From Gemmatimonadaceae bacterium (lineage in GTDB: Bacteria; Gemmatimonadota; Gemmatimonadetes; Gemmatimonadales; Gemmatimonadaceae), in contig JADGQU010000007.1 in assembly GCA_017881545.1 (NCBI GenBank), forward strand, positions 1 to 20,658: a DNA stretch of 20,658 nt, in the 5' to 3' direction. The notes below the pieces were generated by a model that did no database searches, was not told the origin of the DNA, and saw nothing but the letters and a program-made list of their open reading frames with translations. Below, in pieces: positions 6,836-14,384 of the stretch. Positions within the stretch are counted from its first letter, which is position 1; each line of letters begins with the position of its first letter. A program made the translations under genes and the position numbers.

Positions 6836-7687
6836 TCAGATATTAACCTGAGTGGACGAGTTGAGCGTAGCGGTGATGCGGCTGCCCGAGTTGACGCAGC
6901 CTTCGTAGTTCGCCGTCGCAGCGGCAGCTCCAGCTCCGGCAGCGGCTCCAATGGCGCCGCCAATTACCGTGGCTTTGGTGCTCTTTCCAAGAATCTGTCC
7001 GGCGATCGCGCCGATTGCGGCGCCACCGACGACCTTCTGCACATCCTTACCCTTCGGCTGGTTCTTCACCTTGGTCACGTCAGCCTTTACCGTGGTTGCG
7101 CTGACGGGATAGGTGTGGCCGCCGAAATTGACCGAGACCACGCGGAAGCCCATCACGACATTGTCGTTGACGTTCTCGCTGCGCTTGAGCTCCGTCACTT
7201 CCACGGTCGCGGTGGCGCCGGCGGGGATCACCGCGCCGTTCGAGCCGGTGATCGCGTCTGTAACGCTCGCATTAAAGCGATCGCCGACGTGGTTGGTGTT
7301 CGTGCAGATCGTGGAGCCGGACGCAAGGCTGAGCGTCGCGCCCGCTGGAATCGTTCCGATTCTGGCAGCCGAGCCCGACGGATTGCGAGTGACGGTGTTT
7401 CCACTCGGTGTTACGGCGGGCGCTGACGGACGAGTGGTCGTGGTCGGCCTCTTCGTCGTGGTAGTAGTCGTCTTCGTCGTCGTGGTCGTGGTCGGCGCTG
7501 GATTCGCCGTGCCGGCCGGAACGTCGGTCAGCGCGGGCCGCGCGCTGGTGTCCCCGTTCGCGAGCTGGATGTCCTTATTCAGCGCTGAATCTGCTGCCGC
7601 GGTGTCATCTTTCTTTGCGCACGCACCAGCAAGCAACGCGAGCGAGAGCGCGAGCGACGCGCTAAACCGGGGAATATATTGAACCAT
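6836..7687 (-). CDS. Lipoprotein with Thr-rich linker and glycine-zipper C-terminal region, unknown function
   Basis: The 283-aa protein begins with a lipoprotein signal: hydrophobic SLALSLALLAGAC with lipobox LAGAC (Cys23), followed by KKDD. Residues about 62-90 are a low-complexity linker of Thr runs broken by Lys/Arg/Pro. The central part (about 110-205) has two IPAGAT-type strands, a GDRFNASVTDAI segment and GHTYPVSATTVKADV. This resembles a secreted beta-domain common in Acidobacteria/Gemmatimonadota proteins related to TrbI/VirB10-like folds; that is a weak recollection. Residues about 218-262 are Gly/Ala-rich (VVGGAAIGAIAGQILG, VIGGAIGAAAGAGAAAA) and look like glycine-zipper membrane segments. 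GGAGGAGG lies just upstream of the ATG, and a good sigma-70-type promoter precedes it. A cell-envelope location is well supported; the function is unknown. Confidence 0.85.
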   Translation of the reverse strand: MVQYIPRFSASLALSLALLAGACAKKDDTAAADSALNKDIQLANGDTSARPALTDVPAGTANPAPTTTTTTKTTTTTTKRPTTTTRPSAPAVTPSGNTVTRNPSGSAARIGTIPAGATLSLASGSTICTNTNHVGDRFNASVTDAITGSNGAVIPAGATATVEVTELKRSENVNDNVVMGFRVVSVNFGGHTYPVSATTVKADVTKVKNQPKGKDVQKVVGGAAIGAIAGQILGKSTKATVIGGAIGAAAGAGAAAATANYEGCVNSGSRITATLNSSTQVNI

Positions 7688-7737
7688 TAAGCCTCCTCCA
7701 TCGTGAGATTGAGCGCCTGGTTTTACCCAAGCTCAAG

Positions 7738-7767
7738 AGTATAGAAACACGGCAATCCATATGCCAA
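7738..7767 (-). promoter_or_regulatory. Sigma-70-like promoter for the lipoprotein gene
   Basis: On the minus strand TTGGCA (7767-7762) is followed after 18 bp by TATACT (7743-7738); each matches five of six consensus bases. Transcription would start near 7731, giving a ~44-nt leader with the GGAGGAGG site before the ATG at 7687. The -35 box overlaps the first codons of the divergent ABC gene at 7761. An imperfect plus-strand pair, TGGTTT (7718) and TATAGA (7740), with 16-bp spacing could serve that gene. Confidence 0.55.
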
Positions 7768-9560
7768 ACATGAAGAATCTCCGGATCGCCGCGCCGTACT
7801 ACAAACCGTACTGGATCCCCTTTACGGCGGGCCTGTTGATCGTCTTTGCCTCGTCGGCCATCGGGAGCGTCATCCCCTGGCTGCTGCGACGCGCAATCGA
7901 CGCCATCGGCGCCGGTGCGCCCATGAGCACAATCTGGAAGCTCAGCGGCATGATTGTGCTCGCCGCCATCATCGGTGGTGGCTTCAGATACGGAATGCGC
8001 GAGCTCATGAATGGCGTCAGCCGCTGGATGGAGTACGACCTCCGCAACGATCTCTTCGCACATCTGGAGACGCTCGACGCCGAGTACTTTGCACAGACGC
8101 GCACGGGCGACATCATGGCTCGCCTGACCAACGACCTGAGCGCGGTTCGGATGGCGGTCGGCCCCGCCGTGATGTACCTCGCCAATACGATCACGGGCGG
8201 CTTGTTCGCGCTGTACTTCATGCTTCGCATCGATGTCAAGCTGACGCTGCTCGCGCTATTGCCGACGTTATTCCTTCCGGTGCTCACGATCAAAATGGGA
8301 AAGGCGATCCACGATCGGTTCGAGGCGGTGCAGGAGCATTTCTCGACGCTCACCACGCGGGCGCAGGAGAATCTGAGCGGAGCGCGGATCGTCCGCGCTT
8401 ACCGTCAGGAAGCGGCCGAGATATCGCGGTTCGGCGCGATCAACGATCAGTACCTGGCGCGCAACATGTCACTGGTAAGGCTGTGGGGAACACTCAATCC
8501 GTTATTCGCGTTTTTTGGGGGACTCGGCGCGGTCATCGTGCTCGGCGCCGGTGGAGCGCTGACGATTAGGGGCACCATTACCGTCGGCTCGTTCGTCGCG
8601 TTCGGCATGTACCTCACCATGCTCACCTGGCCGATGATCGCTCTGGGATGGGTGATCAACCTGTTTCAGCGCGGTGATGCGTCGATGGGCCGGCTGGCGG
8701 AAATCCTCGAGGTTCGACCGACCATCAACGGTGAAGAGCCGCGCCAGCATCTGCCGCCGACCAAGACTGGCCGCACAATAGAGTTTCGAAACGTCGGCTT
8801 TCACTATCCGTCTGACACCCCGGACGAGCCACGCTGGGTCCTGCGCAACGTCAGCTTCAGCGTCCCCGCGGGAGCGACGTTCGGCGTGGTCGGCGCGACT
8901 GGAAGTGGCAAGAGCGCGCTCATCGATCTGATTCCGCGAGTGTACGATCCGCAGGAGGGGGAGATTCTCATCGATGGCGTGCCGACGAAGAACGTCGTGC
9001 CGGCGGAGCTGCGGCTGGACATCGGCTTCGTGCCGCAGGAGAGTCTGCTTTTCAGCGACACCATCGGATCGAACCTCTCGTACGGAACGAGCGGAATGAC
9101 GCAGACCGGGGAATGGGCCGCAGGCATCGCGCAGCTCCATCAGACTATCGATCAGTTTCCCGGCGGCTACGAGACGATCCTCGGCGAGCGCGGAATCAAC
9201 CTTTCCGGTGGTCAGAAGCAGCGCGCCTCTCTCGCCCGAGCGCTCGCCAAAAAGCCGAGTATCGTGCTGCTCGATGACGCGCTGTCGGCGGTCGACACGC
9301 ACACCGAGGCGGAGATTCTGCGGGCGCTGCGCGAAGCTCTGGCGGGACGAACGGCGCTAATCGCGTCGCACCGGATAAGCGCGATACGCGATGCCTCGTG
9401 GATCATCGTCCTCGAGAAAGGAACGGTGGTCGAGCAGGGACGGCACACCGAGCTGATGGCGCTGCGCGGACGCTACTGGTCGCTGCTGCGGCGCCAGCAG
9501 CTGCTGGAGGCCGTGGAATCGGATGCGTTGGAAACTGACGCGACCACGACTACAATATGA
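7761..9560 (+). CDS. ABC exporter half-transporter (TM domain fused to ATPase), MdlA/BmrC-like
   Basis: The 599-aa protein has an exporter membrane domain (residues about 1-320, six helices expected) followed by an ATP-binding domain. Key elements are Walker A GATGSGKS (378-385), the Q-loop segment GFVPQESLLFSDT, signature LSGGQKQR, Walker B IVLLDD (D505), and the H-loop His537 in ASHRI. Membrane-domain text such as RTGDIMARLTNDLSAV and MYLTMLTWPMIALGWVINLFQRG, and the C-terminal RRQQLLEAVESD, strongly recalls E. coli MdlA. The residue after the Walker B Asp is Asp506 instead of the catalytic Glu. This is the 'degenerate' site of heterodimeric exporters, yet no partner half-transporter is adjacent. 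The substrate is unknown (drug, lipid or peptide). ATG 7761 has no clear Shine-Dalgarno; ATG 7770 is an alternative. The stop overlaps the next gene as ATGA. Confidence 0.92.
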   Translation: MPNMKNLRIAAPYYKPYWIPFTAGLLIVFASSAIGSVIPWLLRRAIDAIGAGAPMSTIWKLSGMIVLAAIIGGGFRYGMRELMNGVSRWMEYDLRNDLFAHLETLDAEYFAQTRTGDIMARLTNDLSAVRMAVGPAVMYLANTITGGLFALYFMLRIDVKLTLLALLPTLFLPVLTIKMGKAIHDRFEAVQEHFSTLTTRAQENLSGARIVRAYRQEAAEISRFGAINDQYLARNMSLVRLWGTLNPLFAFFGGLGAVIVLGAGGALTIRGTITVGSFVAFGMYLTMLTWPMIALGWVINLFQRGDASMGRLAEILEVRPTINGEEPRQHLPPTKTGRTIEFRNVGFHYPSDTPDEPRWVLRNVSFSVPAGATFGVVGATGSGKSALIDLIPRVYDPQEGEILIDGVPTKNVVPAELRLDIGFVPQESLLFSDTIGSNLSYGTSGMTQTGEWAAGIAQLHQTIDQFPGGYETILGERGINLSGGQKQRASLARALAKKPSIVLLDDALSAVDTHTEAEILRALREALAGRTALIASHRISAIRDASWIIVLEKGTVVEQGRHTELMALRGRYWSLLRRQQLLEAVESDALETDATTTTI

Positions 9561-10369
9561 GCATGCCCGACCGGGTCCGTTCCGCCCCAAAGAAGCGGCA
9601 GAAAACGCTCGAGGCTCAGGCGAAAGAGGCGCAGCGCACGATCGATGAGCTGCGGGCGCGCGATGCGCTCAAGACGCAGTTCCTCTCCAACGTCTCGCAC
9701 GATCTCCGCACGCCCCTCGCCGCGATCATCACGCACGCCGAGGTATTGCGAGAGGGAATGCTGGGCGAGCTGAATCCGAAACAGCGGGACAGCGTGTCGG
9801 GAATTGTGAGCGGGGGCCAGCAGCTGATCGACATGATCGACGAGATCCTCAACTACGTGCGGAGCGCGAGCGACCAGGTGAATCTCGTCCGCACGGATTT
9901 CGACATCACGGAGCTGGTCGACCAGGTGCGGACGCTGAATGAGGCTCTGGCCGCCAAGAAGCATTTGACGATCGAGCGTCTCAGCGGGGACGATCTTCCT
10001 TCGGTTTACGCGGATCGCGACAAGGTCAAGCACGTGCTGGCCAACCTGATCGGGAACGCCATCAAGTTCACGCCCGATGGTGGACGGGTCTGGATCGACT
10101 TCTCCAGGCGCGGCAGAAACGGCAAGGAGCTAGTCGTGGAGGTGGGCGACAATGGGCGTGGAATTTCGCGCGATCACTTCGAGCTCGTGTTCCGCGAATT
10201 CGCGCAGGTCGACGCGTCCGCATCGCGCGCGCACCATGGAACGGGCCTCGGCCTTGCGATCGCGCGCAACTTTGTCGAGCTGCATTCGGGCGTCATCTGG
10301 GTCGAGAGCGAGCTTGGCAAGGGGAGCAGGTTTTTTTTCACGCTGCCGCTCAACCCTCCGCGCGACTAA
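9557..10369 (+). CDS. Soluble sensor-less histidine kinase (HisKA-HATPase)
   Basis: This 270-aa kinase has a charged, likely coiled-coil N-terminus (residues 10-38, QKTLEAQAKEAQRTIDELRARDA). Next come an H-box FLSNVSHDLRTPLAA (phospho-acceptor His48), an N-box HVLANLIGNAIKFTPDGG (about 159-176), G1 DNGRG (198-202), an F-box FREF and G2 GTGLGLA (228-234). It has no transmembrane segment and no PAS, GAF or HAMP sensor domain, so it probably receives its signal through another protein. ATG 9557 overlaps the ABC exporter stop (ATGA), and the response regulator begins at the base after its own TAA. It should phosphorylate that regulator. A run of eight T at 10331-10338 encodes Phe residues near the C-terminus. 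Confidence 0.93.
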   Translation: MSMPDRVRSAPKKRQKTLEAQAKEAQRTIDELRARDALKTQFLSNVSHDLRTPLAAIITHAEVLREGMLGELNPKQRDSVSGIVSGGQQLIDMIDEILNYVRSASDQVNLVRTDFDITELVDQVRTLNEALAAKKHLTIERLSGDDLPSVYADRDKVKHVLANLIGNAIKFTPDGGRVWIDFSRRGRNGKELVVEVGDNGRGISRDHFELVFREFAQVDASASRAHHGTGLGLAIARNFVELHSGVIWVESELGKGSRFFFTLPLNPPRD

Positions 10370-10732
10370 GTGCCGGCGCGCATCCTGATCGTAGAAGACA
10401 GTCCGCTCATCACGGAAGCGTACCTTATTCTTATCGGGGCGGCCGGCTACGAGGTCGAGGCGGCGGCGTCCGTCGCCGAGGCCGTCGAGCGCGCTACGGT
10501 TATGCCGGTTGACCTGATGCTGCTCGATCTCACACTGCCGGATGGAAATGGACTCGAGATCCTGGATGCGCTCCGCAAGCGCGGCTCCCTTCCCCGGGCG
10601 ACAATTGCGATGACCGGGCACAATGACTCGGCTTCGCGCCAAAGGTGTCTCGAGGCAGGTTGCGCGGACGTCCTCCTCAAGCCTGTCCCGATAGGCGAGC
10701 TCATACGTCACATCCAACGCCACCTCCAGTAA
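10370..10732 (+). CDS. Single-domain response regulator (CheY-like receiver)
   Basis: This is a 120-aa stand-alone receiver. Conserved positions are the acidic pair in ILIVEDSP (E9, D10), the phospho-acceptor Asp53 in LMLLDLTLPDGNG, Thr82 in IAMTGHND and Lys104 in VLLKPVP. There is no DNA-binding or enzymatic output domain, so it probably acts by protein contact or as a phosphorelay intermediate. The GTG start directly follows the histidine kinase TAA with no spacer, so translation is very likely coupled. Its immediate kinase is the preceding gene. Confidence 0.93.
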   Translation: MPARILIVEDSPLITEAYLILIGAAGYEVEAAASVAEAVERATVMPVDLMLLDLTLPDGNGLEILDALRKRGSLPRATIAMTGHNDSASRQRCLEAGCADVLLKPVPIGELIRHIQRHLQ

Positions 10733-12510
10733 AGGAGCGTCGCGCGCGCCCGCGCGCCGGGCCGCTGCTCCAGCGGTACTATCGCACGAAGTACCGTCTG
10801 TTCGCGCGCGAGAAGCGGCCGCGTCCGCCGCAGCGCGGGCTCATCATGCTACAGATCGATGCGCTCGCGTATTCCGATTTGCGCCGCGCCCTCGAGCTGG
10901 GCCTTTGCCCGACGATCTCGCGGCTGCTGCGCGAAGGGTTCGCGCTCAGGCGCTGGTTCTGCGGACTCCCGTCAGCGACGCCCTATTGCCAGGCGGGAAT
11001 GTTCCACGGTGAGAACGCGGGCATCCCGGCATTTCGCTTCTACGACAAGGCGGCGCGCAAGGTAATCACCTGCAATGCGCCGCACGGTGTGCAGTACATC
11101 CGCGACCGGATCCATTCGCCGGGCGCGCTCGCCGGCGGCTCGAGCTACGTCAATCTTCTCGACGGCGATGCGCAGACCGTGGCGTTCACCGTCGCAACGC
11201 GCGAGAAGATGTCGGTGTACCGACGGCTCGGCGGCACTCGCATGGGACTCCTCATGCTGCTGCACCCCATTCGCATGGCGCGCATGGTTTTTCAGGGAGC
11301 TTTCGAGTGGCTGCTCGAGGAATGGGAGCGAGCGCGCGGCGAGCTGGCCGGAAGGGTGACGCACTCGGAAGGCATCTTTCCGTTCATCCGCATTCTCAGC
11401 AACGTGGTCGTGCGCGAGCTGCAGACGATGGCGATTCTGCTCGATGTCTACCTCGGCGTGCCGATTATTTACAGCACCTTCATGCAATACGACGAGCTGG
11501 CTCACCACTTCGGGCCATCGAGCAAGCAGGCGCTCGTCGACCTGCGCCGCACGGATGCGCGCATCGCCGAAATCTGGAGGATGGCCCAGCTGGCGGGAGG
11601 GCGCGGCTACGACCTGGTCATTCTTTCCGACCACGGCATGACGCCGGCCCTGAGTTACCGGGTTGAGTACGGGGAGTCGCTTGGCGCGACAGTGCAGAGG
11701 ATTCTCGACGAGACACGGGTGAAGGGCGCGGAGGCGTCGCAGTCGCTGGCCAGCTACGCCGAGGATACCGAGTACTCTGACATCGGACCCGAGGTCGTCG
11801 AAGCAGTCGCGCAGCTGACGCCGGCTTCGTTCGGGGCGAGGGGCGCGATCCGCAAATTCCGCGACTGGCTCCGAAGCCGCTACGGTCTGCGCGAGATCAT
11901 TTTTCCGGAGAAGTACCGCGTCGACCGGACGAACGATATCGTGGTGACCTACAGCTCCTGTCTGGCGCTCGTGTATTTCGCGGCGACGGAGCAACGGTTG
12001 TCGCTGGAGCAGATCATGGCCGACGCGCGCTGGGCCAGACTCTACGACGAGCTCGTCGCGCACCCGGGAATTGGTCTCGTGGCAACAGTCTCACATGGCG
12101 GGGTGAATCTCGCGGGCAAGCGCGGGCGCGCGATTCTGCGCGACGGTCAGATCCAGATCATTTCCGGCAAGAACCCGCTCGAGATTTTCGGCACGGAGCC
12201 GTACGTCCTGCGAGCGGTGGAGTCACTGGTGAACCAGCCGAATGCGGGCGACTGCGTTCTGTTCGGCGCGTTCGACGGCTACGACATCATCTCGTTCGAC
12301 GATCAGGTTGGCGCGCACGGCTCCGCCGGCGGCGACCAGGTCTATCCATTCATCATCTCGCCCGAGCGGCTGGAGCTGGCGGGTGAATCGCTCGAGAATG
12401 CCCGCGACATCCACCGCACGGTCCTGGCGCGCTACGCCGCCGCCAATGCCGACAACGCCTCGCCGGACGCCGCGCGCTTAACTCCTGCCTTGCCTCGCGC
12501 AGCCGTTTAA
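10645..12510 (+). CDS. Alkaline-phosphatase-superfamily hydrolase (type I phosphodiesterase/nucleotide pyrophosphatase-like)
   Basis: This metal-dependent hydrolase would act on a phosphodiester or similar substrate that the sequence does not reveal. The superfamily metal set is visible (numbered from GTG 10645): Asp72 in LIMLQIDALAY, a likely nucleophile Ser/Thr in LPSATPYCQAGMFHG (110-112), Asp283 and His287/288 in YDELAHHFGP, Asp329-His330 in LSDHGM, and His558 in VGAHGSAGGD. The start is unclear. GTG 10645 overlaps the response regulator by 88 bp. The first ATG (10849) lies inside the first core strand and would remove the family-like RYYRTKYRLFAREKRPRPPQRG stretch. A strong AAAGGAG lies at 10731-10737, on the regulator stop, but no ATG, GTG or TTG follows it in frame. 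The reading frame from about 10765 on is secure. The gene ends the plus-strand unit. Confidence 0.85.
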   Translation: MSRGRLRGRPPQACPDRRAHTSHPTPPPVKERRARPRAGPLLQRYYRTKYRLFAREKRPRPPQRGLIMLQIDALAYSDLRRALELGLCPTISRLLREGFALRRWFCGLPSATPYCQAGMFHGENAGIPAFRFYDKAARKVITCNAPHGVQYIRDRIHSPGALAGGSSYVNLLDGDAQTVAFTVATREKMSVYRRLGGTRMGLLMLLHPIRMARMVFQGAFEWLLEEWERARGELAGRVTHSEGIFPFIRILSNVVVRELQTMAILLDVYLGVPIIYSTFMQYDELAHHFGPSSKQALVDLRRTDARIAEIWRMAQLAGGRGYDLVILSDHGMTPALSYRVEYGESLGATVQRILDETRVKGAEASQSLASYAEDTEYSDIGPEVVEAVAQLTPASFGARGAIRKFRDWLRSRYGLREIIFPEKYRVDRTNDIVVTYSSCLALVYFAATEQRLSLEQIMADARWARLYDELVAHPGIGLVATVSHGGVNLAGKRGRAILRDGQIQIISGKNPLEIFGTEPYVLRAVESLVNQPNAGDCVLFGAFDGYDIISFDDQVGAHGSAGGDQVYPFIISPERLELAGESLENARDIHRTVLARYAAANADNASPDAARLTPALPRAAV

Positions 12511-12532
12511 GTCTGGTCCGTCTGCCGGACTT
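12509..12532 (+). terminator. Weak hairpin at the phosphodiesterase-like gene end
   Basis: AAGTCTGG (12509-12516) can pair with CCGGACTT (12525-12532) with one T-G wobble and an 8-nt loop, right at the stop codon of the hydrolase gene. No long T-tract follows, so factor-independent termination is only possible. The rest of the gap before the convergent gene (12533-12596) shows nothing further. Confidence 0.3.
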
Positions 12533-12596
12533 GTTGCCGGTACGGCGGAGAGGACACCCTCGCCGACCACATGCAGAGATGCAAGCCGCGGCGAAG

Positions 12597-13067
12597 CTAG
12601 GCGGTGGCGGCGCCTTCGACGATTGTCCTGAACGCCGAGGCCGAGATCTTCTCGGGCTCAAACTGCTCGCCGGCTCTCTTCATGACGCCACGCACGACCT
12701 GATCGACGGTCACGAGCGGCGCGTCGGCCTCGGCCTGGACCTCGACTTCCCACTTTCCGCGATCGACACCTTTGAGAGTGTGGCGGTACCTGGCCGTGAA
12801 AACCGTATGGCGGTGCACGATGATCTCGCGATCCTCCTCCTCGATCGGGAGGAACTCGTCGCCGGCGCTCTCGCTCAGTGCTTCGGGCGGCTCGTCGGGC
12901 TCGTGCTTGTGCTGGGGCTCGGGCGGAAGCGGAATGGCGGCGACAACGGCCACTCCTGTTTCGACGCCCGACTGTCGCAGAGGTGGAAATAATCTCACTT
13001 CGTCCACCGCATCCAATCCGATGCGGTCGGCGATCTCGCGCAGAAATCTCTCGGTAGTCTCGATCAC
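12597..13067 (-). CDS. Conserved-looking protein of unknown function, 156 aa, coupled to the cyclodeaminase-like gene
   Basis: I do not recognise the family. The protein starts at GTG 13067 (VIETTERFLREIADRIGLDAVDEV), which overlaps the stop of the upstream gene as GTGA; this overlap fixes the start. The N-terminal ~50 residues contain a helix and a hydrophobic strand (ETGVAVVAAIPLP). The middle is a Pro/Glu-rich acidic linker (PEPQHKHEPDEPPEALSES). The C-terminal half is charged with HRHTVFTARYRHTLKG and KWEVEVQAEADAPLVTVDQVV. There is no signal peptide or membrane helix. The frame is open far upstream, but that part lies inside the preceding gene in another phase. Because it is translationally coupled to a TIGR00300-like enzyme lacking its N-terminal domain, it may be a partner subunit; this is inference only. 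Confidence 0.75.
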   Translation of the reverse strand: MIETTERFLREIADRIGLDAVDEVRLFPPLRQSGVETGVAVVAAIPLPPEPQHKHEPDEPPEALSESAGDEFLPIEEEDREIIVHRHTVFTARYRHTLKGVDRGKWEVEVQAEADAPLVTVDQVVRGVMKRAGEQFEPEKISASAFRTIVEGAATA

Positions 13068-14185
13068 GCTGGTGCCTTGGAAGTTTGACCGGCGGCTGGT
13101 GCGGCTTTTCTGTCGGTTAGCTCGCGCTCCGCGTAGAGTTTCAGAATGTGCATGAAATCCTGCGCGTTCGTCACCACTCCGAATGCCTGGTGCGTGCCGC
13201 GGTCCTTGAGCTTGCTCACCACGAATTCGGACGAATCGACGCAGATGGTCGCCAGCTCGCGCATCGAGCCATCCTTCTCCGTGACGAATGCGGGAAGCAT
13301 GTTGCCGGTGGCGATCGCGTGGAGCGCCGTGGCAATCAGGATCGCCATCGTGGCGCGCGTAGTGTGCCGCTTCATCGCGTCCTGCGCGGCGAGGGTGTCG
13401 GTGATCACCTCGGGGAGCGGGCCGTCGTCGCGGATTGAGCCCGTCAAGACATACGGAATTCCCCGCGTCACGCACGCGTGCATGATCCCGTCCTTGATCA
13501 CGCCCTGCTCGACGGCCTTGGCGATAGATCCTGCAGCGCGCACCTTGTTGATAGCGCGCATGTGGAGGCCATGGCCGCCGGTGGTCGCTTCGCCAGTGCG
13601 GGTCATTCCGAGCGTGGTGCCGAATATCGACGCCTCGATGTCGTGGACCGCGACGGCGTTTCCCGCGAGCAGCGCCGACACGAAGCCGTTCTCGATGAAC
13701 CAGACCATGTCGGCGCGCGCGCGCGAATGGACCAGAGCCGGTCCCGTCACCCAGATGGGGTAACCACCCCGATCGCGCTCCTCGATGAGAATCTTCGCCA
13801 TCAGCGAGTAGTCGATCGGCTTTTCGCGCGACACCTCGCTCGTCATGAACTTGAATTCGCCTTCCTCGTCGCCAAGGAAGGAGCCGGTGTGGACGTAGAT
13901 GCCTTCGCTTCCGTCCTCCTCGCTGCCGACGGCAACCATGTCCCCCTTCTTCAGCTTTCGCCCTTCCCTGATCCAGAGCTCGTCGCCGTCCAGCACGAGC
14001 GACGCGTCCATCCTCGGCTCGCGCGGCATGCGCCACGCGCCCTTGATGCGCACGTATGTGGGGAGGTTGGTCGTCGAGAAGAAGCCCTCCGGGAGCACGC
14101 CATCGGCCGGCGCGGGGACAAACTTCGCGTCGGGTGCGCTCGCCAATGCGGGCGAATTGAAGTCGGGATGCCTTAGGATCGTCAC
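13064..14185 (-). CDS. TIGR00300 / archaeal-type ornithine cyclodeaminase-like protein without LOR/SDH N-terminal domain
   Basis: The 373-aa protein matches, from memory, the core of the 'LOR/SDH bifunctional enzyme' family (TIGR00300). That family includes the NAD-dependent archaeal ornithine cyclodeaminase and the C-terminal part of cyanobacterial ArgZ/AgrE. Matching stretches are DGVLPEGFFSTTNLPTYVRI (residues 28-47), LLAGNAVAVHDIEASIFGTTLG, INKVRAAGSIAKAVEQGVIKDGIM, VLTGSIRDDGPLPEVITD, ALHAIATGNMLPAF and TICVDSSEFVVSKLKDRGTHQAFGVVT. Family members normally carry ~90 residues (LOR/SDH domain) before the DGV.P segment; here only 27 unrelated residues precede it. The start is GTG 14185 with only AGGG close by. 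Ornithine-to-proline conversion is possible but untested, because the missing domain may matter. It overlaps the 156-aa gene (GTGA) and is preceded by a repeat-filled gap. Confidence 0.85.
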   Translation of the reverse strand: MTILRHPDFNSPALASAPDAKFVPAPADGVLPEGFFSTTNLPTYVRIKGAWRMPREPRMDASLVLDGDELWIREGRKLKKGDMVAVGSEEDGSEGIYVHTGSFLGDEEGEFKFMTSEVSREKPIDYSLMAKILIEERDRGGYPIWVTGPALVHSRARADMVWFIENGFVSALLAGNAVAVHDIEASIFGTTLGMTRTGEATTGGHGLHMRAINKVRAAGSIAKAVEQGVIKDGIMHACVTRGIPYVLTGSIRDDGPLPEVITDTLAAQDAMKRHTTRATMAILIATALHAIATGNMLPAFVTEKDGSMRELATICVDSSEFVVSKLKDRGTHQAFGVVTNAQDFMHILKLYAERELTDRKAAPAAGQTSKAPA

Positions 14186-14208
14186 GCCCTAAAGATAAGT
14201 CGTGCTGC

Positions 14209-14378
14209 TGCGGACTGCGGACTGCGAACTGCGGACCAACGGCAATTGCGAACTGCGGACTAATTGCGGACTGCGGACCTGCTGCGAATTGCGGACTACC
14301 GACTAGAGCGGCGAAGGCTTTGTAGTTAGTCCTCAATCCGCAGTTAGTTCGCAGTCCGCAGTTAGTTCGTAGTCCGCA
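14209..14378. repeat. Intergenic array of 7-bp units with inverted copies
   Basis: Most of the 199-bp gap between priA and the cyclodeaminase-like gene is built from TGCGGAC-type heptamers. Exact copies start at 14209, 14216, 14230, 14254, 14265, 14272 and 14290. Variants TGCGAAC (14223, 14247) and TGCGAAT (14283) are interspersed. From 14336 the same unit appears inverted (GTCCGCA at 14354 and 14372; variants at 14336, 14347, 14365). The longest exact inverted pair found is 16 bp, 14215-14230 with 14346-14361. The region could extrude as a large hairpin. It is not a CRISPR: units are short, adjacent and degenerate. Confidence 0.9.
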
Positions 14379-14384
14379 TCCGTT

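Noticed and set aside
7441..7500. Short GTC/GTG-rich repeats as a microsatellite or phase-variable tract
   Set aside because: They encode the Thr-rich linker of the lipoprotein with mixed synonymous codons and are not a uniform simple repeat; typical low-complexity linker coding.
10331..10338. Run of eight T in the histidine kinase as a programmed slippage site
   Set aside because: It lies near the end of the gene, encodes ordinary Phe residues before the last strand, and no alternative frame of interest follows; a simple homopolymer is enough explanation.
13068..14336. Upstream extension of the 156-aa gene's frame through the cyclodeaminase-like gene and the repeat array
   Set aside because: The translation is compositionally abnormal, and the overlapping gene has clear family motifs; the GTG at 13067 with GTGA overlap is the credible start.
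14205..14384. CRISPR array or tRNA-like structure
   Set aside because: The repeat units are 7 bp, adjacent, degenerate and partly inverted, with no uniform spacers and no cas genes. No tRNA cloverleaf or conserved TTCGANTC arm was found.
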